A program made the position numbers and the translations under genes. Shown here piece after piece: positions 13,546 through 28,279 of a stretch of DNA of 64,000 bases. Location: assembly GCA_000320545.1 (NCBI GenBank), contig ADNK01000008.1, forward strand, positions 20,356 to 84,355, read 5' to 3'. Source of the stretch: Bigelowiella natans CCMP2755 (lineage: Eukaryota; Cercozoa; Chlorarachniophyceae). Below the pieces are notes generated by a model. The model saw only the letters and a program-made list of their open reading frames with translations. It had not been told where the DNA came from and made no database searches. Position 1 is the first letter of the stretch; each line of letters begins with the position of its first letter.

Positions 13546-15106
13546 TCTTAAAAGATAACATGCAACGACGTGTTTGGGCATTTTTAGCTTGCCTCCATTT
13601 CCGGTGTTGATGCTTTGTCATCCGAATTTTCCGTATCATCTTTCAAATATCTCTTTCCCTGACTTTTATATCTTACCATCACTGATCTCCCCCCCCTCCT
13701 TTTAGGCTCTCGCATTTCTGGGAAAGAGGCTAATCGTAGGGTGGGTGTCATCATCGCTATCAGGAAATAACTGCACCGGATATATATGTGTCGTGCAATA
13801 TTCACCTGGCTGAGTCAACGCAAAATAATACTGCCTCCCCCCCTGCCTTCAAATATGCATTCATCCCAACCCGAATATTGTATTAAGGAATTAAGGGTGG
13901 GAATGTCTTTGTTCTTAACAGGTCTGAAGACTATGAGATACGCGTCTTTGAAGGAGAGGATGTATGACATCCACGCACACTTTCGTTGCAGCAAACATTA
14001 TCATAATAGCCATAGGAGTCAAATGAATTCGATGAATTATATATGTGGGCGGTGTTAACTCGGCCGAAATCATTAAGCGGGGGAGCAACCTTCGTGCTGT
14101 TTCTCGAGACATTGGTGCTTTCAGCTGGTCTTTCACGATCTACTGCCCAGTGTCCTTCTTTTTATGAAGCTTATTTCGCTATTTGTTTCTCTTCTCTTCA
14201 CTCGTCATCAATCTTCATAATGACACATCCAGGTCGTTATGGAAGCTACGGAAAGCGATGTTGTAGTATCTCTCACCCCAATCGGGGTAAGAACAAAAAA
14301 TCCCTGCTCCCCCCCTCCCCTCTGCAGCAGCTTACGTGATCCTCTCACATGCAACACAGAAGGAAAATTTTGCCTTTGGTCTGGCCAACGGCACTATTGG
14401 GGTAATAATACATGCAGCACGTGCGCATGTGTGTCTTGAATGACCTCTTGTATCGCTGCAGACGAATAAAGTTATGATGAAAAAGTGAAATCGTGATGTT
14501 AAAGCCATACGAAACCTTGCATGAGAGAGATATATGAGAGAGGGGGGGGGGGGAACATGTTTTGGTGGAAAGAAGCTTTCATGTGAGCATGAAACTAATA
14601 TTCGATGATGGCAGGTTTATGGCGGCGAGAAGAAGCTATGGACGCGACGTTATAAGTAAGAGAGGAGGCAGCACGGGGAAAGAGGGGGGGAGGGTTATTC
14701 TACTTACAGCTCTCTCCCAACAACTGAATATAACATATGTATATTATATATAATTTCTATCATATATATATATTATATATATATATTATATATATACTAT
14801 TGTATTATTTGGAGAATCTATGCGGCGTGTGTCTGTCCTTCCTCATTCGTTCCCTTTAGATAGTTCTTCCGACGAAAGAGTGAGAGAGCTCAAGAAAGAT
14901 GTATTCCTAGACAACCCGCTTGCAACGGATGATTGATGCTGTTGGTCCACCTCCTCCCTCCCCCCCCCCCTCCTCCTCCTTTATACGTGTGGGGTTATGA
15001 TCCTGATAATAGACATGATGTGCGCGACATGGCTATATTTGACTTGGACGACGATGGAGAGGCGGAACTGATCACAGGGGTGATGATCGTGCTTACTTGC
15101 CAACCA

Positions 15107-15141
<35 letters not shown>

Positions 15142-15298
15142 CAGTACAAGTTGTAGTAGTAGTAGTGGTAGTAGTATCGAATGATTTGCGCTTATTCCCT
15201 ACACTGACAACTGTCAGGCTATAGTCATATCACTGTAGCAAAACAATAATTGACGGGGCTATCACGGAGATTCCCCAAATATCTTTGTGTTAGGACGT

Positions 15299-15341
<43 letters not shown>

Positions 15342-16337
15342 TTCGGGGAGTCGTTTCCCATGCACGATAAAGAGTTCATCGTGGATCATTACACGTCTTT
15401 TACTTTATTACCATTTTTCTGTCTTCTTCATCTTCTTCTTCTTCTTCTTCTTCTTCTTCTTCTTCTCTAGTGGTCAAATGGCCGATTGGATGTGCGCAAA
15501 CGAGAGACGGGGCAAGAAATCTTCAAGGTCGTTTGCGCAACTGCGTCATCAGCCCCTTGTGATGTTGGCTGTACTCCGGATGATGATGATGACGACGACA
15601 AACGTCATTATCGATGGTCTATCGTTCAACGTCAAGTCTTACGAATTCCACGAATAACCCCCTTCTCTTCCCCCTACCGCCTCACAGCTACTGTTATAAT
15701 GCCACTAAAAAAAAAAGACTACTGCAATTGCTACTTCCGCGCTCTTTGCTAATAGAATTGTGTGTTGTTCTTATTATTATTATTCAATGCTTTCTTCTTA
15801 GGAACGGCTGTCCGCCCCCATCAGTGGCTTGTGCATTTCGGATTACCGCATGCAAGGGAGCGAGGAGATCATCGTTGCAACTGCGAACGGCGACATTAGA
15901 GGCTATGGGTACTACTGCTCATACGACTACTACTACTACCACCAATAGCCTTTGTGTGGACCTCCTCCTGTTTCATCTTGGAATGGATTTTTATAATGAG
16001 GAGAAGCGTATATGACACACACACACACGCACGCATGCACGCACGCACACGGACGATGCGTGAGCCCTTTTGTACGCTACAACAGGTGCGCGAGCTCCGA
16101 TGAAGCCAAGGAGGAAATCGAAACCAAGGTAGTAGTAGTACTAGCACTAGTACTAGTAATAGAAAATCATACCTATCATCAGAATGAAGACTGAAAACAC
16201 AGATGTTTTTTAACCCCCCCCCCCCCCCCCTCACGGGCAACGAACACGGTCGTATCACTGGAGAGAACACGCGTGTTTTTTGCTCGGATTTATTTCATTT
16301 TTGATATTTTGGCTTTTTGACTTCTTCTTCCTCCCGA

Positions 16338-16377
<40 letters not shown>

Positions 16378-16910
16378 CTATTATCTTTTAGGTGGACAAC
16401 ATGCGGCTGGAGGCCTTAAAAACACAGAAAATGGCCCTGTTGCTCGAGAAGCGAAGGTGATCTTATCCCAATTTAGTTAATATGTGCATGTTAGCAGCTT
16501 TACCATTCTGAACAACCCTTGCATACTCAAGCTACGAGAACAACTTGAAGGCAGTCAAGGCAAAAACGAGAGATGCAGGTGGTGCTGTCCATATAATCGG
16601 AAATAAATGCGTGCGTGTACACAAAAAAGCATTCTCTAACTTACATTTCATCAAACATCAGGGTTGGTACCTCAAGAAACGAAGTTAAAGCAGGTAGAAA
16701 CCATTATTCGTCGTCGTCGTCATCATCATCATCATCATCACATCTTCTACTAAGAGGCTAAGTATTTTATTCTTGTATGCAGAACCTCCAACCGAACGTG
16801 ACTGAGAATTGCATGGAGGTCCTGTGTGCATTGAATGTTCCATATCTACTGTTATATGATGACTGGGTGCATAGATATAATGGATCATGCGACTCAGTGG
16901 AATTTATATA

Positions 16911-16942
<32 letters not shown>

Positions 16943-17087
16943 CTGCGAGTGTGAATGTGTTGTGAGTGTGTGCGTGTGTGTGTGTGTGGAAAAAGGTCCT
17001 GTTCGAGAGCACAGAAGGCACCGTCATCAAGATGCTGGTGAATGAATGAATGCACGCATTTGAATCTTGAACGTGAATTACAACAAA

Positions 17088-17122
<35 letters not shown>

Positions 17123-17906
17123 ATTTGAACACATTGTTGATAATTGAGGACGTATCGACGAGTGATGGGACCATTGAATAGCGTAAACATCCTCGTAATG
17201 ATCGATCTCTCATCATCGGCACCGCATGCTTGTGTCGTCGTCGTGTTTGACATATTCAGATCTGCGAGTCGCAGTCTCTGTTTCCTACTGGGACGAAAGT
17301 GTTCAAAAAGGTGCGTCTTTTTCTGTCGCTCATACGAGATGTACTCTTTCCAAACGGACTACTCTCACGGGCAAGGAATTCTTCTGAGCCTTTGTGTACT
17401 TGCCTGTCGGTGCAAAGATGAAGTGCGGGACAAATAATATAATATGTGCTGCTGCTGCTGCTGCTGCTGTTGTGATACAGAATAAGCCGACAGCAACCCT
17501 CTCAGTACCCATCCAGAAGGATCAACTAGGTGATATTAATTACTAATTGCACCCCCCCCCCCTTCCTTCCACCGTTTCAATGTCGTCAATTGTCATTACC
17601 ACATGTTAATCATGCCCGTGCGTGCGCGCGCGCGCGCGTTTTTGCATGTGATTCGCGACGTTCAAGCGTTGAGCATCATTGTTGGCGTTGTTGTTCGTTT
17701 CGTATCAGGCGCAGGCTGCACGTTTAATGTGAAAGCAGTTGTTGGCCATTTATCGTCTTATCAGGTTATCATATATCCTCCTCTGCCCTTGCTACTGCCG
17801 CTGCTGCTGCTGCTGTCGCCGTGACTAACAAATAAAGATGTATGAATATGGCATCATATCCTTGCAGATCTCCACTCCCTCTGTGATAACAATGTGCGCA
17901 TGTTGT

Positions 17907-17964
<58 letters not shown>

Positions 17965-18259
17965 CAGGACCACATATTTGAGAGCACTTGCGAGATCCCG
18001 CATTTTTGCGGCTTCATCCATAGACAAAGCCATGGCGACCTCAAGGTTGGTGGAGGGGGAAAAAGACATCTGGAAATTGTGTTCTTACAAATGCATGCAG
18101 CATTGTTGCTCATCACATGGTTATCCCCGGAGTAAGTGCTGACTCCCTCCCCCCAATCCCTCTTCATTCATGTGCACATAATGCCACCACAGATGCCAGA
18201 GTCCTGTGTCACCTTCGAGATGAACGAGAGAGTGAAGTCGCTTGAGACGTGGATAAGTA

Positions 18260-18300
<41 letters not shown>

Positions 18301-18630
18301 ACACCATCGGATAGGAAAGGGAGAAAATATATCGAATCTGAGCCAGGGGGGGGGAGGGGAAAGAGAGCCTTGACTGTTTTTGTTACCTGCACAAATATTG
18401 TTTCATGTAAAAACCCCCACTGAATGCTGGGTCGATGAAATGCAGATAAGAAATTTGGAATGAGCTATGAAGGACGGGGAGGTAATGATAGCATGACGGC
18501 ATACAGCGCAAAACAACAAATCCCGTGCTAGTTATGGAGGCCATCATTTCGCTTTTCTCTCTGGAACGCACATGAATATATGTATATATGTTTATATTCC
18601 AAGCTTATAGTTGCATAGATATACAAATAT

Positions 18631-18671
<41 letters not shown>

Positions 18672-18687
18672 CCTTGAAATCCTTTTG

Positions 18688-18729
<42 letters not shown>

Positions 18730-19141
18730 GATACAGGAGGAAGACTGGAGATGTGGTTTAAGTCTATCTATAATGATGATACTCTCTGTATCTTCTTCCA
18801 AGAGGTAAGTAGTTAGGTAGTAGTAGTAGTAGTAGAAGAAAAAATATATAATCTAGCGACTCTTTCTTCCTTGTCAAAACGCGCGCGCGTGTGTGTACGT
18901 GTACGTGTGTGTGAGTGTGTATGATCTCTTCAATGCCTGTCTTCTTCAGGGTGATAACGATTCCAGAAGCAGCGTGAAGCTTGCTTGCAAAGATATGCAG
19001 ACGGTACATGCGTGGGGATGGGTGTTATTGTTGTTGCAATAAGTGTTTCTATAGCTTTTGTGCTGATGGTGATGACCCTGCGTTGATGTCATACCAAAAT
19101 GTGTGTCATCCATGTGCACTAAAGCCTCATACGATGTATGC

Positions 19142-19183
<42 letters not shown>

Positions 19184-19206
19184 GACTCGAAGAAGCATGA
19201 AAATTG

Positions 19207-19258
<52 letters not shown>

Positions 19259-19453
19259 TTTGTGTGTGTGTTGTGCATCTAGTTGGGAGATATGATCCAG
19301 GAACTAGCCGATGCGTTTTCTCTGAAAGATTTAAAGTACTAAAACATAAGATATCGATTGCATATATTCACGTGGACAAGTATCTTCGCGCGAATCATCA
19401 TAAACACTCTTTCGATGAGCTAGTTCAGTTTTCATATGTATTTGTGTGTGTTT

Positions 19454-19485
<32 letters not shown>

Positions 19486-19925
19486 ATTCGATCTTTTCCA
19501 GATCGATCGCGAGTTTCCCAGAGGAAATGAAAGCATTCAAGCAGACGATTCAAGTGGTACGTTCGTCAACCTAGCGCAGAATCAACAATGCAGCGACACT
19601 CAAACAGCCCAACTTGCCAGCTAGCAACTGCCTTCCGCCTTCACACGAAATTAGCGGAAAAGAAACATAACACACAAAATGAAGATCAAATGTTATGCCT
19701 CGCTGCCTGCGAGTGTTGCCATTCGATGCCATAGCATGCGCTTTCTCAAGAAGAGAGTATGGCGTGTCTTTGATGAACGTGCAAGCCACAAGAGTCTTCT
19801 GCTCATGGATAACGTTTGGTGTTTGGAAGGTGGAGGAGTGTGATCGCACGCGTCTTAAATTACAAGCGGACATTGCAGAGAATGTAAATCTCGTCAAGCA
19901 ACTCGTCGTCAAGGTAGTTTATATT

Positions 19926-19968
<43 letters not shown>

Positions 19969-20568
19969 CTACTTGCACGCACGACGGGTATGGATTGCAG
20001 ACATATACGGAAAACTGCACCTCGAATAAGATTCCCAATGACCTTCACCCTCCTCCCCGCCTATTCTAGGCCGAGGATGTCCGACTGGTTGGCAACATGG
20101 AGCACATGAAGCGCATCTACGCTCAATTATACGAGCTTAATCTCGAGCTCATCGGCGAGTACAAGAAGAGAGCCAGAAACCACGCTGAGTTGGTACGCTT
20201 TCACATTCTTCTGGCGACGTGTTTCATTTCTTATCTCCCGTCTTTGCATTTTCGACCAAAGGTGAGGAACCTCAAGACCGTGAATAGTATGATTCAAAAA
20301 GCGGCGCGACTTCGGACCGGAAGGTGACTCCAGATATGTCTATTTGTGTTAGTGCGTGTGTGTGTGTGTGTGTGTATGCGCGTCTGTGTGTGTGATATAC
20401 GTCTCAAATCGTATGATGTGGCTTTCATGATACGTTTGTATGTTGCATGCATGCCTCCGTTCGATCAGGTATAAGACCCAAGTGGTGCAAGAGTGTCGTA
20501 AGGCTATCAAATCGAACAACATCCATGCTCTCGTTGACATCTTCCGCTCGGGGCAAGCAAGCAATTAG
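11937..20568 (+). CDS. BBS2: Bardet-Biedl syndrome 2 protein (BBSome subunit)
   Basis: BBS2 is a core subunit of the BBSome, the coat complex that moves membrane proteins into and out of cilia. Exon 1 gives MIPTFQISLDSPIMHGL (donor at 11988). Exon 2 (12082-12186) gives TIGKFDGKHPSLACATG. The next exons give LLVGTQANLLCYDVEENSDL, SEDYEIRVFEGED, ENFAFGLANGTIG, WSNGRLDVRKRETGQEIF and ANGDIRGY, which are the blades of the N-terminal beta-propeller in family order. A coiled segment (LEALKTQKMALLLEKR), middle-domain exons (VPIQKDQLG, FEMNERVKSLETWI) and the C-terminal helices (RIYAQLYELNLELIGEY, LKTVNSMIQKAARL) follow. It ends RSGQASN with TAG at 20566-20568. About 25 exons are separated by introns rich in (TA)n, (GT)n and trinucleotide repeats. 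The gene appears complete and intact. Confidence 0.93.
17911..17962. repeat. (TA)n microsatellite in a BBS2 intron
   Basis: About 50 bases of alternating T and A with one G interruption. Similar runs lie in other BBS2 introns at about 13048-13087, 16342-16376, 16911-16941, 18636-18666, 19147-19181 and 19928-19961. Confidence 0.9.
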
Positions 20569-21552
20569 ATGGCACTGCATTTCAAGGGCATTACATGTAG
20601 CTTGGATCATGTGGTTCACTGCCAATGTAGGTCATCTTAATGAGAATTCAGTCAACAGCTTTAGGAGGCATTTTCAATACTAGCAATGGAAACATGGCCA
20701 CCTGCATTGAAGCGTATGTAGTTCTGTCCGGTCTGGATGCTTGCTTGCACATGCATTCCCTGCTGAGCAGCAGTGCTCAGACCACGCTGCCACGCACGTT
20801 TGACTTTATCATTCGGCGATGAGCGACACATGCATGTTGTTTCAAGTGCAACAAAGATGCACACAACACACCCCAGTATGCCTCAGAAAATGAGCAATCT
20901 ATGCTAATAACGCCTGCAGCGTCTGTCAAACTAAGTCTAAAAGATTTAAGGAAATTGTAGTACAGCTTCATTCAACGCAGGCTCCGCAATGAAAAGGAAA
21001 AACTAGCTGCGTTAAAGCCAGCTAGCACATTGATCGTATCGCCGCTCACATGCAGCCAGATGAGACATTCAAAACATATTTAAGCGCAAAGCAGTGGGTA
21101 TAATCATCGCTGCTAGATCTACCTCCTGTCCACTATAATAGTTTTAAGATCGATCGATCACGAGCAAATGAGCGTGCATGGCCAAGAAATGTGGTAGACG
21201 ACTGAGCAGGCGCCACACAATGCTAACAAGATGACGACCGATGGATCGGAATGTTCGGCGAGGGAACAAGAGGAGATAGACGTACATACTGAAGTACTGC
21301 ATATTAGCTGTGGGATTGGAAACGCGTATCATACACCGCCGGCTATGCGACATTTGCTAGCTACACCAACACATGTATATCATGTAGACGACGTTCCAGG
21401 TCAGGCTCACTAAAATAATTTGCTTCAGCTCTGCATGAAAGCTTTAATTTCTTCGCTGTTTCCCGTGTAGGTCCCAGGTGGTGGTGCTGGTAGTGGTGGC
21501 GCTTGCTGCTCATAGCCTGCTTCACCGACTCGAGCGTCCATTTCTACAAATG

Positions 21553-21597
<45 letters not shown>

Positions 21598-21667
21598 TAA
21601 GCATCTGCGAATGAGCTCGAAAACTTTATTCGTGATCTTCAAATACTGCTGTTGCTGCTGCTGCTGC
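20569..21667. other. Convergent spacer between BBS2 and the SNF2 gene
   Basis: It lies between two gene 3' ends. No exon was supported. It contains ATGC-rich words typical of the other spacers and a (TA)n run at about 21553-21592. Confidence 0.45.
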
Positions 21668-21969
21668 TTACGCTGCATCGCCTCGCATAATAACCAAACC
21701 TGAATTATCCTTGACGACCGTGAAGTTAAATTGCGCAAGGGACGCTTGGTTTGGATCCCAGCTTCCCCAATTTCCACGCTGCTGGAAGCGTCCCGACACA
21801 TTGCGTCCATATCTCTCAGCTGCTCTGCTGCTATCGGTGCGAGTCACCGCGAGGCGCTTTTGGGCATCTGACGACGTTGCACGCATTGGTGTCAGTCAGT
21901 TGGTGGCTACCATCCTTTCCGTCTTGCCGTTACTTCTTCCTTGTCCCCCTCCCCCCCTTCCTCTCTGTT

Positions 21970-22007
<38 letters not shown>

Positions 22008-22474
22008 CTACCTTTGAATAAAGCGCCATCCACGCTCTCACCCACAACTCCAAGTTTCTTCCTCACAGTCGTCCACAGGAATTCGTCCGCAGTCCCTACG
22101 GATCAAGACAAAAAGAAGAGGAAATAGAAGAAGAAGATATTGTCAAGTTCTTGGTAAATAGGACGACGAGGAGGAGGAGAATAATGGCGACGACATCACC
22201 AATGCTGACCCTCTCCTCAACCCTTTGCCCCCCTCCCCCCCCCCCTATCTACAATTGACAACCTGGAGCAAGCAAGTAATGGATTTCCACCGGAAAGCGT
22301 TGCCCGACACGATGAGCGCGATCTTCGGCCTAGGATGATGGATGGATATCATTAGTAGTAATCACAAGGAGGAGGAGGTGGTGGAGGAGGAGGAGGCAAG
22401 GTTGTGATCAAAGCCAGATATATGCCCGCTGTATCATCTTCACTTGGTTTCCTGCACCAAAATGCTGCACACAG

Positions 22475-22525
<51 letters not shown>

Positions 22526-23266
22526 AGAGAGAGAGAGAGAGTGAGAGAGAGAGAGACCTGTATAAGATCTCCAGGAGTCCATGTAAGCTCTGCAAATGCG
22601 ACGTGTCTGGCAGCTGTTAGAGTTATGCCGACTCCGCCAGCAAGCACAGACAGCAGCGCAACACGCACCTTCATTTACAAAACCATCATCATCATCATCA
22701 TCATCATCACCACCATCGAATTGTGAGTCACTTAGGGTTATAGGATAAAAATCAAAGTAAATTGTCGTAACTCCGTGCATTTGACAACACATCTTAGACG
22801 ACAACACTGGATCCGACCGAGGGGTATTTATTCATTTGCCCCGCAAAGCAACCATTATGAAAACAAATACATATACCGATTATTTCTACCATGCCCACGT
22901 AATCCTCTCTGTTTGCGCGCGCGCGCGTGGGTGTGCGTTGTCGTTGGAATGTTGGTAGTTTTCGTGTTTGTTTTGCATCGTTGGCGCACAAAGTAGTAGC
23001 ACCTACCTTATCACTGGTTTGGAACAGATTCACCCTCTTCGCTCGCTCTTGGCTGCTTGTCGTCCCGTCGATTCTTATATACGATATGTTCTTGCACAGC
23101 TCTTCCTCAAGGCCGTCGAGGACCTTACCATATCAGACATAATAGCACCGACATTTGAGTCCCCGCTCAAAATTAAGAATGATCAGTATGACATTCGAAT
23201 GAAGGCTGATATGTAATCAGGACTGAGAAAGACTGCCGACAAGTTATTTTCATTACTCGCTCTCAC

Positions 23267-23364
<98 letters not shown>

Positions 23365-23591
23365 GCACTCTCCTACCTCCTTATGATGTGCAAAAATCAA
23401 GAGCTTTCCATTTGACTGTTCCGAAGCTGTTTGGACGAGAGGCATGAGCTTGCTGATCATGCCAGGAAGCTTTGCTGGTCCTGTCGCTCGATAGATTGCG
23501 CTGTAGAATGATGGAATTTATATTATTACAAATCATCATATGTATTCACTTAATTTGACATATGCTCGCGCGCACGCGCACACGCACTCCT

Positions 23592-23627
<36 letters not shown>

Positions 23628-24523
23628 ACGCACACGCACTCCTACACACACACACACACACACACAAAGGCATTCTTTCTCAGTTTATTTGTTTTTGAGG
23701 AAAAAGACAGTGACCACCCCCTCTTTCAAACTCACCTTATGAGCGAGTCCTTGAGCTGCGACATCTTCGCAGATTTTGGCAGGTCCTCGAGCTCCGCCAT
23801 TAAAGCTTCAACAGGTGCCCTGAAGGCACACGGTCAAATCACCACCCAATCGTGTACATTGCAATGTTGCTTTCCACAAAAAACATCTTCAACAACAGAA
23901 TCGAACACCACACATTATTTTCTGCCCTAGAAGGACTGCTTGGCGACATCATTATCGTTGGAGATGTCGCTCATTTAGTGCGCATTACTGTACGGTTGTT
24001 GTTGTTGATGATGATGTTCTCTTTATGTTCTCTTTTCCCACCTTTGAGCAGCTGTCAGCTGTACCGTAATGACCTTACGAATCTGTCGAATACAGCGGTG
24101 GGGCATGATTCAACAAATATTATCTATTACTCACAAAGATAATAATTTGTAGTATTATCGGCATCCTCTTAATCCACAAATATATAAATGATAATGATAC
24201 CCCCTACCCCCCCCCCCCCCCGACCTTAGGTGGAAGGTCCTTCAGAACGTCCTTCTTCAAGCGTCGAATTAAGAGATTCTTCTTTAAGACTGTATGGAGC
24301 TCTCTGTGATCATATTCAGCAAATAGCGGAATTTCTCTCATGTCTCCCCCCCCCAACCAAAAAATGTAAATACGATCGAAAATCTAAACACGAAACACAC
24401 GATGTGGTGGTGGTAGTGGTGACTGCGCTATTCGTGATTTTGGAACTATTGAGCAGCTGTGTGGAGAACAAAGGTGTCCGGCTTCACGATGTTCCAAACT
24501 AACACTGCTATCTGCTGCTACTG

Positions 24524-24556
<33 letters not shown>

Positions 24557-24768
24557 GCTATTGATGTCATGATAAAAGTGGGTGATTGGCGGACTTTTCG
24601 AATGAGCTGCCTCGATACGCTAATTGCTGCTGCCACTTCGGTTTCCTGCGTCCATTAAGGGTGGTGCTGCTGTCTTGATGATTCCGTCGTTGGTCTTTTG
24701 GATCACGACAATACCTCTCCCCGAACTCCTTTGCGTTCCCGAGCAAACCTGAGTAGTAGCAGCAGTAA

Positions 24769-24800
<32 letters not shown>

Positions 24801-25381
24801 AACGTGAGATGACTTGAGGGAGTAAGTACGTCGAGAGCCATCTTTCTTCGTTGTCTCTTTCACCAGGTTCTCTCACTGACACGCGTGTATTAATTTTGGC
24901 CGTTGTTTCTCCTTCCTTCTTGTCGATCGTCATATACGTTGTGAGCATCATATACGCAGTGATTATCTAAGCGTCGATCGCAAACAAGTAGCAAACAGTC
25001 GACCCATTAATAGCCACCTGGGCGAATGGCGTCTATTTGTGGAAAGAGCTCCAGCGGTCTCGACAACGCCGGTGTTCCAGAAACAAGGATCACACGGCGG
25101 GCCTTCTTTAGGAGAGGCAGCAAGAATCGAGTCCGCTGCGTTTTGTTCAGATCAAATACCGCAAAACAACGGCGAAACCACAGTGGTGGAGAACATGTCA
25201 GTATATGCAACAGTACGCGTTCATCATCATATGACCATGGCTCAGATTGGAGGAACAGCAGCAGTTTTGTCGACTACCTGTGCTTCCAGTGTTTTGATGT
25301 GATGCGATTCGTCGCATATTATCACCTACGGGTCCACACCGCTACTGTTCAATTATGCTTCTATCGAAAACACAATTCAAG

Positions 25382-25426
<45 letters not shown>

Positions 25427-25653
25427 ACAGGCAGTAACGCTCCCCCTTCTCCGTAGAACAACCTGGTAGCGACTTCTGTGCGACATCTTCTGAGCAAGAT
25501 CGTAAGAGATGATGGTGATTTTGCGTTCGTTGACTATACGAGGTCCCATCTTCAGAATGCCCCCAAGCTCCAATATATCACTAAACAACGAGGACAAGCA
25601 TTAGTTTCTTCCTACAAACATCTCTTAACACAGAGGCACTGCTCCGGAAAAGA

Positions 25654-25684
<31 letters not shown>

Positions 25685-27746
25685 GATTGTAGCGAAAACC
25701 GAGAACTTGCACAGTTAAATGAATGTGATATTATGAAAAGGTCCAAGTAGCTAATAGTGAGGGAGTAGGGCACGGTATCTTGTCACATTTGGACAACAAA
25801 GAACTCAACGAACTTCCCTCCCATTATTATCCTATACTTATTCTTCACGAAAGACGAAAACACTCTCCATCATTGTTCGGAAAAGCAAGAAGATGATTCT
25901 GTGCTTAATCCTGACTTTCCGCTATTTATGACAGTAATTCTCCCCCTCATATCTTCTGGGATCCAAGCTTCAATCTGGAATTTCCAAGTTTGGCGAACTG
26001 CAGAGGGACAAACTACGAGAAGGGGCCTTCCAGCAAACAAACGAGCAATCAACACAACAAACTACAACAGGCAGAATTCATTCTACAAGAATCTAGGCCT
26101 GAAACTATATCATTCCTATCTTCTTTCTTTCACCACTGCCACCACCACTTCTTCTACTACTACTACTACTACTACTACTACTATCATACCAATCATCATG
26201 ATAAGCTAGAGCAATAGCTATGGCTTGAATGGTTTTCCCCAGCCCCATTTCGTCCGCCAATAGTACACGCCCCCCATGTAATAGGCCAAAGAGCACTCCC
26301 TCTGTCTGAAAGGGATAGAGCCTTTTGCGAATATCACCAGGTATTGCATCGAATCTGGCATCGGCTTCGTTTTTGAGTTTCGCTTCTCGCTTCTCCCCTT
26401 CCTTCATCGCTTTTATAGCTCTTGGGTGTATTTCCTGCAAGACAAATCTGTCTTCAAGCTCGCGAAATCTTTCCGTGAGGAGCTTGAGTCCGGGCTCCAT
26501 TCTGAAAATCCAGACAGAATCCTGCCAGGAAGTAGTAGTAGTAGGTAGGTAACAGTCGAAAACAGAGTGGACCATACTTTGACAATAAGAACACACAACA
26601 ACGAACCGCACTTGGGAAGACACTAAATTGCAATAGGAGCAAATAGAGACAATGGGAGATGAAATCAAAGGCATCAAACCTCTCGCTTCCATTCAGCTTT
26701 ACATTCAGGTGGCAGCGATCTAAAATATGTATGAATGTAATCTGTTCAATCTATCGAAGGGGGGGGGAAGACCTGTATAAGTTTACGAGCTCCTGGTTGA
26801 ATACCGACGTCGCTGAGAACCAGCCGAACGTCCAAATAGACAACATTACCCTGACCTAGGCAATTGTAAATTTCTCCCATAATAAACAATATTGATTGCT
26901 GATTACGATGTCCCTATATACCTTAGAGTTGTCGTCTTCGAGAAACTCATCATTTCCAAAAGCTTGAAATAACTGATCACCACTTTCGTGGGATGATACG
27001 TCATCGTCGCTGTATCTGCCTGATAAGATATTTATCGTCAAGAAAATCACGCACCCTGAAGAATGCGAAGTTAAAATACCATCTTGGTTTCGGACCATGT
27101 GTAACGTTCGAGCAACTTTTGCTCGTTGATTGCGACCAATCATTTCAATTGTCTGCAAATTGTCGCTTTGTTAGTGTATATTTGTTTGACTGTGAGTGGA
27201 TTTGCAACCTTAGATGGTTGAACCCTTCGCATCGGCTCTACTTTCGAGGATCTTTTATAACCACCTGTGTTCACCATCGAACTCTTATCGTCAGCCCATG
27301 CAAAATATTTGCACTGAGGCGACTCAGCGCACACATAAAACCACCGTCCCTGGTTAGGTCCAGCCTGTGTAGCAAACATTGTGAATCCAATGCTGCTAAC
27401 TTCTTTGTCTCCATCGATACCTTCTTCACTTGACGAGTGACGCTTCTTTTTTGGTGACCATAACATAAAGGAGGCTGTCCCAGGATTGGAGGTTGTTCTA
27501 TTGGCTGACGATCGAGCGAAATTTTGAGGAAATTTGATTCTCTTGCCACCGGGGAGCCAATGTGAAGAACATGCGAAAGGGAGACAACCGTTGCAACTCC
27601 AAAGAGAAAGTATCGAAGACGCATTCTTAAGAAGTACATCCTTGCTCTGGAAGCAATGTAATAATTAGATGTCATAATATCTTATTGAAAAACAGCGGTA
27701 ACCTGAAAGAGGGCATCGAGGAAGTAGAAGAGATCGATGAAGACAT
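21668..27746 (-). CDS. SMARCAL1-like SNF2 annealing helicase with N-terminal GRF zinc finger
   Basis: SMARCAL1-family proteins rewind DNA and remodel stalled replication forks using ATP. From the 5' side, exons ending near 27440 and starting near 27360 join to [16 protein letters not shown] plus [11 protein letters not shown] and QCKYFAWAD, a GRF zinc finger. A HARP-like stretch (CKAEWKRE, then [20 protein letters not shown]) precedes the ATPase core. The core shows [28 protein letters not shown] (motif I), [16 protein letters not shown] (Ia), [17 protein letters not shown] (II) and [13 protein letters not shown] (III). The second lobe shows [29 protein letters not shown] (V) and [20 protein letters not shown] (VI, exon near 22265-22336). 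A family-typical [15 protein letters not shown] follows, and the protein ends at TAA 21668. The start at 27746 ([15 protein letters not shown]) is tentative. Introns hold (TA)n, (CT)n and (TAC)n tracts. Confidence 0.85.
23271..23366. repeat. (TC)n(AC)n(AG)n compound repeat
   Basis: Three dinucleotide runs lie back to back. The TC and AG runs are reverse complements, so the block can fold into a hairpin with the AC run in the loop. It lies in an intron of the SNF2 gene. Confidence 0.85.
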
Positions 27747-28279
27747 CACAGGCGACGTTAATAACGAGAAGAGATGAAAGGTTTCAAAATGAGGGGGGCA
27801 CAAGGGCCTACGGAGATCGACGAATTTCGCATGGATGAGGCTAGAGCCGCATGTGGAGTGGTTGCATAGGATCTTCATGGATCTTTTGATGTGAGCTGTG
27901 CACCATCATCATCGTGATGATGCTCCAGGAATTTGATCATCGAAGTCGAATAGCAACACAGGGATTAATTGCCACAAAATTGCCTGCGTTTTATACAAAA
28001 TTCCCCAGTCGCAAAGGAGTCTTCTCCCGGGCAAGATTTTGGTGTTTGGGAAACCAAACACCTTCGCGGGAAGAGTGCGGGCATCAGGGATTCTCAGTGA
28101 ATCCCCAAGGAGGTGAACACACGTAGGCGATCTTCAGAGAAAATGAACGTCTTTGTTCCATTTAAAATAAAAAAGGAGACAAATTCACGCGCTCCTCCAC
28201 GATTCATTCCCCTTTCCTTGACACAACCGAGGTCCAACAACAAACCAACGTCCCACGAAAGACGGAGTGTTCTATCAAT
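27747..28279. promoter_or_regulatory. Divergent promoter region between the SNF2 and DBF4-like genes
   Basis: The spacer separates two divergent start codons. No coding exon was supported and no specific element was recognised. Confidence 0.35.

Noticed and set aside
19430-19490. CRISPR-like regular arrays of short repeats
   Set aside because: All regular arrays seen are simple di- or trinucleotide microsatellites without spacers.
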